From Solanum dulcamara (lineage: Eukaryota; Streptophyta; Magnoliopsida; Solanales; Solanaceae), in NCBI RefSeq assembly GCF_947179165.1, contig NC_077242.1:51469097-51533096 (forward strand): DNA of 64,000 nucleotides. The letters are read 5' to 3'. The notes under the pieces are model-generated. The model worked only from the letters and a program-made list of their open reading frames with translations, did not search any database and had not been told where the DNA came from. The translations under genes were made by a program, and so were the position numbers. Positions 55,523-64,000 of the stretch are shown piece by piece. The first letter of the stretch is position 1. Each line of letters starts with the position of its first letter.

Positions 55523-57703
55523 TGTCATGACCCGGCCTAGGTCCTAGTCTTAATATGGTAATCAAAACTTAAAAGGGCTTCAACCAAGCCTCTTGACATA
55601 TCGTTAAGAATACATAAGATAAAGTAAAAGTGAAAATAACATAGAAAGAGTCTAAATTATGAAACATAAAAGAAGATTGTACGTTGACTACATAGACTCC
55701 ATAACATTTGTCCAACTAATGCCTCTACTAACAAAGAAAGGCGGGGGCTAAGACATGTCCCTAACTCACCCTCAATAGAACGAAATATAACAAATTCTTT
55801 TGAAGTAAGAAGAACAACATCATAACTAGCCCTCGATAGATACGGAATCACCAAACACTTCGCCAAACAAAAGCTCTACTAGCCACATGTGGTAGGAGCT
55901 TGATCCTCAACCCCTATATTATGAGAGAATGTAAGCAACACTATGTGTTAGTACATTTGAATGTACTAAGTAAATGAGCATGACATGCAACATAAATCAT
56001 AGGATGCAATGATCAAATAATGTACATGATAAAGAGGATAAGTAAAGTCATGAGAAAATCATGGTGATCAAAGCATTTAAGATGCATATTTGAAACCATG
56101 GAAAAATATAACAGAACATACATATGTAGGATACAATTGTAACCAACAATAAGATCATCCAACCTATAACATGAAATCCCAATGTCTCCCTATACAACAG
56201 AAGAGAGGGGAATCTACTTGCCAAGGTATTCTCTACCCCGCTAGGCCAGTCATGTACATACATTATAAGTGGATCCACTAGCTAGGCCAAAAATGGAAAT
56301 CCTATGGTGGTACGTAGTTATGAGATAAGATACTTTATATAAGGGCCCCATAGGTCGAGCCCCCACCTCAATTCATCATTCGATGCTAATTCAAATCCCG
56401 CGGAATACATAACATAGTAATCATACTTAACATATATCATAAACTCATTCATAAACTTCATGATTCATAGAGTATCTCATTTTCATGTCACACTTGCAAT
56501 GTGAGTATAAGTCTTTCAATACTACAATATCATACTTGCATAATTCATGTAATTAGGTTCCTAGGTCACAAACATAGGGCTCTAGGTCACCTTTTCCATA
56601 ACTTGCATGTAATTCATAAGTTGAACATAATCGAAATTCATGATCGTAATTCATACTTGAAATTAGAGTAAAACTTATATACATAGTCAATTTGGATGAA
56701 AATCATGAGAATACTTTGAAATCATTGAACTTCATAAGCATACTTCATATAACTCATTATTAAAAATAGCTTCATGCATGGACATTCATAATACAATTTG
56801 AAATTATGTAATTTATGTAGAAACATACTTATAATAATCATTGATAACAATAAAAAATATAATTGAAATATCCCAACACAATTCATCAAAATTAAAGTTT
56901 AAAGATAATGAAATATCGTGATATTTATTAGGAAAACCTTGGGACTCCATGGGTGAAAGGAACTCATGGATTAATTTCCACATACCTTCATGAAATTAAC
57001 TCAGAATTGAAGAGAAACCTTGAAGAATTTAAAACCCTAGCTTGAAGATTGGAGAAGAAGCTTTAAGAGGATCTCTTAGTCTTTCCTTAGGGAAAATTTG
57101 AAGCGTGAATTGAATAGGAGGGGAATTTGAAGAATAGGGTATATAAAGATTTTGAACTTGGCCATAAAAGTGTCTAGGTTCATTGAACCAAACTTGAGAA
57201 AAGACCCATATACCCCTCATTAAAATCCAAAATTTGACCTTATGAATTGAACTGTACGATTCGTAGAAGTGACGACGAGTCATAGGAATGACTCATCTTG
57301 CAGGTTTTGGGAAACACCTAAAAATTGGGTATCTAAAATTTTCCTACGAGTTATTATTATGAGTCATAATTATGTCTACAGGTCACAGACCCAACTCGTC
57401 TTGCGTGGTTAAAAACCTGCAATTTTTCAATCTCTAAAGTCCTAAGGCTCAGTAGGTGCATGTGTTCAAATCCCTGCACCACGACTGGTGTCTACGAGTT
57501 GTAAACTCCTTTATGAATTGTCAAGCAACTCGTAGACCCACACACTTCCATTATAAAATTTCCAGCCTCATCTTCACTTCCACGAGTCATCTTTATGACT
57601 CATAATAGTCTCTACGAGTTGTTGACTAACTCGTAGACCTGGGTCAGTCCAAATTTCCTAGAGTTCATTTTTTTTTGACTTTTTCAACTTTTGGGATCTA
57701 ACA
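55523..57703 (-). repeat. 3' LTR of element E
   Basis: On plus it starts TGTCATGACCCGG and ends GGGATCTAACA, about 2.18 kb. Its U3 (57240-57670) is full of GACTCGTAG/CTACGAGT motifs. It is highly similar to the LTR at 58950-61180 (for example 55650-55780 against 59065-59195). The same-strand open frame at 55657-55866 recurs in the other LTR (59035-59277) but has no known domain. Confidence 0.88.
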
Positions 57704-57706
57704 ATA

Positions 57707-57716
57707 TCTCCCCATT
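57707..57716 (-). promoter_or_regulatory. Polypurine tract of element E (mutated)
   Basis: On minus AATGGGGAGA, one base off the AAGGGGGAGA of elements A-C, three bases from the LTR. Confidence 0.75.
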
Positions 57717-57959
57717 GGGAATATTCAACCTCGAATGAGATTAACTTAGCCTACAAAGTACATTGAATGAGGACTAGCAACCCAACATGAATACGATGAC
57801 ACATAGAAAAATATAAACCAAGAGATTTTCAATCTTAACATAAACCATTCTTTTAAAACCAACTTCATGAACATGTATGCATATGAAAGACACATGAAAC
57901 TGAAATATAGGAGTTGAATCGACTTGATCATGAACAACGTAGTACATTAAGCTTAAGAG

Positions 57960-58949
57960 GAAGGAAAGAGATACGGATAACGCTTAATCATGTCCACTTC
58001 TGCTTCCTATGTAGGACTTTCAACTTCTTAGTTTCTCCATAATACTTTGATGGATGCAAGTTCTTTGGTCCTTAACCTCTTCACTTATCGGTCTAAGATT
58101 TCCACCGGAACCACCTCATAAGTCAAATTCTCTTCAACGTTCACAATTTCCAGTGGCATAATAGAGTTCGGATCACCAAAAAAATTTCTCAACATCGACA
58201 CATGAAATACTGGATGAACCATAGCAAACTCAAATGGCAAATCTAACTCGTATGCCACTTCCAATACGCTTCAATATTCTATAAGGTCCTACATATCTAG
58301 GACTTAATTTCCCTTTCTTACCAAAATGCATTACACCCTTGATAGGTGAAACCTTCAAATACACCCAATCATTGATATCAAATTCAAGCTCTCTTTTTCT
58401 AATGTCCAAATAGGACTTTTGATGACTTTGATCCATTCAATATTTCTCTAATGAGCCTTACTTTCTCTATTGCATCAACTACCAAATTGGGACCAATCAA
58501 TGCCAACTCCCCCACTTTTAAGCATCATATTGGGGATCTATATATTCTTCCATACAAGGATTCAAAAAGAGCTATTTGGATGCTGGAGTGATAAATATTA
58601 TTGTAGGCAAACTCAATAAATGGCAAATGCCCATCCTAACTTCCTTTAAAATCAAACACACACGCCCTTAAAATATCCTCCAAAGTTTGGATCATTCTTT
58701 TGGTTTGTCCATTGGTTTGAGGATGAAAACCGATCCTTAGCTTAGCTTTTGTTCCAAAAATATGAGGTGAATTGAGTACCTCTATCCGATATAATTAACA
58801 AGGAAATACCATGAAGTTTCACAAGTTCACGAATGTACAGCTTAGCATAGTCTTTGGAACCATAGGAAGTCTTAATCGGTAGAAAGTGTGCCGATTTAGT
58901 CAATTCATCCACAACAACCCAAATAGAATCATATTTCCTTCTAGTAACG
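57960..58949 (-). pseudogene. Integrase C-terminus and chromodomain-like tail of element E
   Basis: Minus strand. From the deletion junction: the WVVVDELTKSAHFLPI-like core start near 58920-58870, LIISDRGTQF-like pieces near 58780, NRFSSSNQWTNQKNDPNFGG-like degraded sequence near 58700, and [22 protein letters not shown] near 58620-58545. DINDWVYLKVSPIKGVMHFG and [14 protein letters not shown] are open at 58436-58230. The tail follows near 58160-57990 (VEENLTYEVVPVEILDR, KRLRTKELASIKVLWRN). Only this 3' third of pol survives. Confidence 0.8.
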
Positions 58950-61180
58950 TAGGGCCTAGTCGTACCATGGTGATCGAAAGCCTAAAGGGCTCAAACCAAG
59001 CTTCTTGCATATCTTTAAGAATTTATAAGGAACATTAAATGCGGAAATAACATAGAAAGAATCTAAATAATGAATCATAAAAGAAGATTGTACATTGACT
59101 ACATAGACTCCATAGCATTTGTCCAACTAATGCCTCTACTAACAAAGAAAGGCGGGGGCTAATACATGTCCCTAGCTCACCCTCAATAGAACGAAATATA
59201 ACAAATTCTTTTGAAGTAAGAAGAACAACATCATAACTAGCCCTCGATAGATAAGGAATCACCAAAGACTTCGCCAAACAAAAACTCTACTAGCCACATG
59301 TGGTAGGAGCTTGATCCTCAACCCCTACATTATGAGAGAATGTAAGCAACACTATGCATTAGTACATTTAAATGTACTAAGTAAATGAGCATGACATGCA
59401 ACATAATTCATAGGATGCAATGATCAAATAACGTACATGATAAAGAGGATAAGTAAAGTCATGAGAAAAGCATGGAGATCAAAGCATTTAAAAGGCATAT
59501 TTGAAATCACAGAAAAACATAACAGAACATACATACGTGGGATAGAACCGTAATCGATAATAAGACCATATGAGCCATAACATGGAATCCCGATGTCTCC
59601 CCATACAATGGAAGAAAGGGAAATCTACTTGCCAAGGTAGACTCTACCCCGCTAGGTGGGTCATGTACATATGTTATATGTGGATCCACTAGCTAGGCCA
59701 AAATGGGCAATCCTACGGTGGCACGTAGTTATGAGATAAGAGATTTTATATAAGGACCCGATAGGTCGAGCCCCTACCTCAAGTCATCATTTTGTACTAA
59801 GTCAAATCTCACGAAATACATAACATAGTAATCATACTTAACATATATCATAAACTCATTCATAAACTTCATAATTTATTGAGTAGCTCATTTTCATGTC
59901 ATACTTGCAATATGAGTATACTCCTTTCAACATTACAATATCATACTTGTATAATTCATGTAATTAGGTTCCTAGGTCAACAACATAGGGCCCTAAGTCA
60001 CCTTTTCCATAACTTGCATGTAATTCATAAGTTGAACATAATCGAAATCCATGATCATAATTCATACTTGAAATTAGAGTAAAACTCATATACAAAGTCA
60101 ATTTGGATGAAAACCATGGGAATACTTTGAAATCATTGAACTTCATAATCATACTTTATATAACTCATTATTAAAAATAGCTTCATGCATGGCATTCATA
60201 ATTCAACTCAAATCATATAATTCATGTAGAAACATACTTATAATGATCATTGATAACAATCAAAAAAGTAATTGAAACATCCCAACACAATTCATCAAAA
60301 TTAGAGTTTAAAGATAATGAAATTTTAGGAGATTTTTGAGGAAAACTTTAGTACTCCATGGGTGAAAGGAACCCATGGATTGATTCCCACATACCTTGAT
60401 GAAATTAACTCAGAATTGAAGATGAACCATGATGAATTTGAAACCCTATCTTGAAGTTTGGAGAAGAAGCTTTGAAAGAAACTCTTAGTCTTATCTTGTG
60501 GAAAATTTGAAGAGTCAATTGAATAGGAGAGGAATTTGAAGAATATGGTATATATAGACGTTGAACTTCTACATAAAAATGTCTAGGTTCATTGAACCAA
60601 ACATGAGAAAACACCCTTATACCCCTCATTAAAATCCAAAATTTTACCATATGAATTGAACTCTACGATTCGTAGAAGTGGCGATAAGTCGTAGGAACGA
60701 CGCATCCTGTAGGTTTTGGAAAACACCTGAAAATTAAGTGTCTGAACTTTTCCTACGAGTCGTTATTATGACTCGTAATCATGTATATGGGTCACAGACC
60801 CAACTCATCTTGTAGGGTTAAAAACCTATAATTTTCTAGTCTCAAATGCTTTTGTACGACTCTACTCTATGATTGTAATCTTCTCTATAACTCGTCCTGT
60901 CGAGTCGTAGATAAGGTCGTAAGGCTCAGTAGTTGCAGGTGTTCAAATCTTTGCACTACGACTAGTGTCTACGAGTTGTAAACTCCTTTATGAGTCGTCA
61001 AATGACTTGTAGACCCACACACTTCCCTTACTAAATTTCCAGCCTCAGCTCCACTTCCAGAATCTTATTTACGACTCCTAATAGTCTCTATGAGTCGTAG
61101 ACTGACTTATAGACTGAGGTTAGTGCAAATTTCCTAGAGTTCACTTTTTGTTCGCCTTTTTCAACTCTCGGGGTCTTACA
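58950..61180 (-). repeat. 5' LTR of element E
   Basis: About 2.23 kb, near-identical in layout to the 3' LTR. Its left edge lacks the first about ten terminal bases (CGTAGGGCCTAG where CATGACCCGGCCTAG is expected), which marks the internal deletion junction. It ends GGGGTCTTACA on plus. No gene. Confidence 0.87.
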
Positions 61181-61185
61181 TATAT

Positions 61186-61851
61186 TCATTTCCCTAATCA
61201 ACATAGCCATCTTGCAATCCTTAGAAACCAAATCCAACACATCCAAAACAAACTTACCCATATAAGCTCTCAGGTTGGCAACCATAAATGGGGCATACTT
61301 TGACAATTGGGTGAACTTAAGGGCGTACTCTATCACACTCATATTTCCTTGCTTGAGATTTATGAACTCTTGTATAATTGACCTTCCTCAACTCTAATGG
61401 AAAAAAACAATCAAGAAATATTCCTTTGAATTCTTCCCAGTTCACGTAACCCGCCTCTCTAGGCCTCTCACTCCTACATTGATCAAACCATATTCTAACA
61501 ACTCCCTTCATTTGGTAAGTAGCCACTTTTTGCCTCTCAACCAGCTAACCCCTATTATCTCCACAATTTTATGAATACTCTCAACAAATTCTTGTGGATC
61601 CTCATCCACCTTGGAAGCCCAAAACTCCAGAGGATTCATCCTTATAAAGTCCGAACCCTTGTCGCCGCCATACCCACATTTGGGTTCACGAGAGCAACCA
61701 CCTCATGATTTTCTTATGTCGTCATAGCTTGAGCAAGCACTTGAAAAGCCATTCAGAACTCAGCATGAGATACTTGTTTATGCAAGGGATCATTTGGAGC
61801 TTGTTGCTCATCCTCAACACTCTTTTATATGGGGGCTCTTCGTGGAGCCAT
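61186..61851 (-). pseudogene. gag of element D, N-terminal part
   Basis: Minus strand. ATG at 61851 gives MAPRRAPI, the family start, followed soon by a stop. Degraded N-terminal sequence leads to the capsid part, open at 61526-61317: VRIWFDQCRSERPREAGYVN, WEEFKGIFLDCFFPLELRKV. A shift leads to 61342-61186: MSVIEYALKFTQLSKYAPFM, LDLVSKDCKMAMLIREMNI. It is then cut by element E; the reading continues at 55522 with ISRLMNHAEKIEDE. Confidence 0.85.
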
Positions 61852-62055
61852 TCTCTGTAAATGCAAAGAACAAGCATTAGAAAGGAAAGACATAGAGTAC
61901 CATTCTATCGTACGACATAGATCATGAAAGAAGTGAGATTTTTCGTAAAACACCGCATAGCTTCCTATTCATAGATGTGGTGCGCTTTATACCGATAAAC
62001 AAGACTCTACTCGACGCAGCATGTTAGACTTCCTAGGACACTCCTAAAACCTTGT

Positions 62056-62067
62056 ACTCTAATACCG
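62056..62067 (-). promoter_or_regulatory. Primer binding site of element D (degenerate)
   Basis: On minus CGGTATTAGAGT, three transitions away from the tRNA-iMet site TGGTATCAGAGC, next to the LTR end at 62072. Confidence 0.72.
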
Positions 62068-62071
62068 AGTT

Positions 62072-64000
62072 TGTCACACCCTAAGCTAGACTGTAGAAGT
62101 GACACTACGATCGAAAACCTGAAGAATCCTGACCAAGCCATCTTAGAATGCATTGCATTCAAAGGTCAATAAACCATAATGAAATCAAGCGGAAGAATAG
62201 TCTCAATCATAGAAGTCTAGATATGAACGAAGAAAAGTCAAGCCATATGTCCAAACAGACTACATCCACTCAATATCTAAACATGCCTCTACATACTAGA
62301 TGGGGGCTTAGGAAAAGCTCCTAGCTCACCCTAATATAGAAGGAATCAAAAATAGCAATATAAGTAAATGTCTCGTACTCGATGAATGAGGAGTCAACCA
62401 AAATACTAGAAATAATAGCAAGCTCTAGCCACAAATAGGATGCGTAATGTGATCCTCTGTCCCTACATTATGAGACAATGTAGGCAAGAGTATGTTTTAG
62501 TACATAGAAATTACTAAGTATGTGAGATATGCATGACCAATGAAATAACGTATTAGCAATATGGACATAAGATGCATGACCAGTGTAATGAAAAGTATAG
62601 ATAAGACTTAAAGCATTTGAAAATTATGTTGAAAGCATGTGGTCAATGCATCATAGACATCATAGTAAAACTTACATCATTCATATAACTTGTGTGGGAT
62701 AAGAACTTTAACCGACATCTAAGACCATGCGATCTATAACATAGAATTTGATGTAACACCCACATCGAGAAGACAAAGGCTACTTCCCAAGGTAGACTCT
62801 GTGAGAACATCATAAGTTGTACGTGGATTCATTAGTTAGGCCATAAAGGAAACCTACGTGGGCAACATAGTCTGGGACTTTATGTTGCTACTAGGATTTC
62901 CTTGGGTAACAAATCTTTGGTTACCGGATCGAACCCCACCTAAAATTCCTCTCGGTGCTTAGTCAATATCCCAACGGGACTCATTAAAACATCATCATAA
63001 GAATAGTCATAAGAGTAGCTCATTAACTTAGTTGATTCATAAATCTATAAACTTGGTGAGAATGGTCCTTATCACCTCTTTAATCATGATTGTGTGACAA
63101 TTGTCCTTATCAGACCATAAGAAATTATTTGAACATCATTGAAACATCATTTATAAATTTTATCAACCATTCATAACTCTCAAACATCTTTTATAAAAGC
63201 TTTCATCAAAAACCATTTAAATTCATGATCATAGTTCATGGGAATTATCATTGAAAATACCTTCATGCATGGGCACTTGCAAAACAAATTGGAATCATGA
63301 AACTAAGATAGACTCATGCTTATAATAATCATTGAATTCAATTAAAAACATAATTGAAATAGTCCAATGCAATATCATCAATCTAGGGTTAGAAAGCAAT
63401 TGAAATTGAGGAGATATTTTAGGAAAATCTTGGGACTTCATGGTGAACGGAACCCACAAAGAAATCTCACATACCTTGATGAATTCTAGCCTTGAAATTG
63501 AAAAGGAGAGTTGTGTTCTTGAAACCCTAGCTTGACTTGTAGAAGAAGACCTTGAGAGAATTTCCTTGAGTGTCTTAGAGAATTAATAGGAATAGGGGGT
63601 ATTTGTAGGTTCTGAATTCTCCCTCGAAAGTGTCTAGATTCATTGAACACAAAATGAAAAAATACAATAATGCCTTTCATTAAACCCTCTAGGAAGACCC
63701 TACGACTGTCCTTCAATGAGTCGTAAACATTCCTACGACCTTCCTACGGGTCGTAGGAATGACTCATCCTGGCAACCCTAAAATCCCTGAAAACCTAAGC
63801 CTCTGATCTTCTCCTACGACTCCTTCTACGATTCGTCAAAATGTCTACGGGTCGTAGAACCCATTCATCCTGCAACTCTGAAACCCTACAAAATCTGAGT
63901 CTCTAAACTTTTCTTACAAACCTCCTCTATGGGTCGTCAAAGTGTCAATGAGTCGTCAACTTGACTCGTAGACCCTCATTTCACTTAACCAATTTTCCTT
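62072..64000 (-). repeat. 5' LTR of element D (cut by window end)
   Basis: On plus it starts TGTCACACCCTAAGC next to the primer site and runs out of the window in the U3 region with GTCGTA/GACTCGTAG motifs. Its parts match 10576-10889, 18531-19074 and 28133-28280, the scattered 3' LTR of the same element. No gene; the open frame at 63486-63716 is in the R/U3 area and unassigned. Confidence 0.87.

Larger units (their letters stand above)
55523..61180 (-). mobile_element. Element E: internally deleted Ty3/Gypsy chromovirus, TSD tatat
   Basis: Two LTRs in the same minus orientation flank only about 1.25 kb of interior. TATAT stands at both 55518-55522 and 61181-61185, and gag of D reads across the site. 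The interior keeps the polypurine tract, the chromodomain-like tail and the C-terminal part of integrase, then runs directly into the 5' LTR. The primer site, gag, PR, RT, RNase H and most of integrase are gone. It cannot move by itself. Confidence 0.92.

Noticed and set aside
1..64000. A previously undescribed functional system (defence, toxin, biosynthetic cluster)
   Set aside because: All coding signals belong to Ty3/Gypsy elements or one LINE and all are broken; no other gene family was recognised on either strand.

Overview
The window is plant nuclear DNA made almost wholly of nested retrotransposons. I found no intact host gene, no tRNA gene, no CRISPR array and no prokaryotic operon. 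The sequence is AT-rich. The elements are Ty3/Gypsy chromoviruses of the Tekay/Del type (gag, protease, RT, RNase H, integrase, chromodomain-like tail), primed by initiator tRNA-Met. There is also a plant LINE of the DUF4283 ORF1 type and a fragment of plastid 23S rRNA. This suggests repeat-rich, probably pericentromeric heterochromatin of a eudicot. The LTR style (ends TGTAAGACCC...TGACA, PPT AAGGGGGAGA) reminds me of Solanaceae, but that is an inference without a database search.

The layout is best read as one old minus-strand element (D) blown apart by later insertions. D's 5' LTR is at 62072-64000 (cut by the window end). Its gag is at 61851-61186 and 55522-54991, its pol runs from 54990 down to 51732 and continues at 28303-28281, and pieces of its 3' LTR lie at 28280-28133, 19074-18511 and 10889-10576. 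Into this frame are set: element E (55523-61180, minus, TSD tatat, most of its interior deleted); element C (28304-51731, plus, near-matching TSD gttgc/gtagc); element B (19075-28132, plus); a 5'-truncated LINE (about 12861-18510, minus); and two related LTRs facing away from each other (9303-10575 minus, 10890-about 12860 plus). Element A (1-9278, plus, left end outside the window) sits in the first of those LTRs.

Element C was itself hit by four solo LTRs of one unrelated family with LTRs of about 3.2-3.4 kb, each with a perfect 5-bp target duplication: 30953-34324 (tgaat), 37631-40815 (atagt, minus), 43118-46480 (atatt) and 47127-50496 (gatat). No internal region of that family is present. 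The minus-strand copy carries an inserted GC-rich block with the plastid 23S rRNA fragment.

Every coding region is broken by stops or frameshifts, so they are annotated as pseudogenes with the domains that remain readable. Nothing here supports a new functional system. The points of interest are structural: nesting order, solo LTRs with exact target duplications, an organellar filler insert, an unidentified 495-bp insert inside a gag zinc knuckle, LTR hairpins and tandem arrays, and specific inactivating changes.
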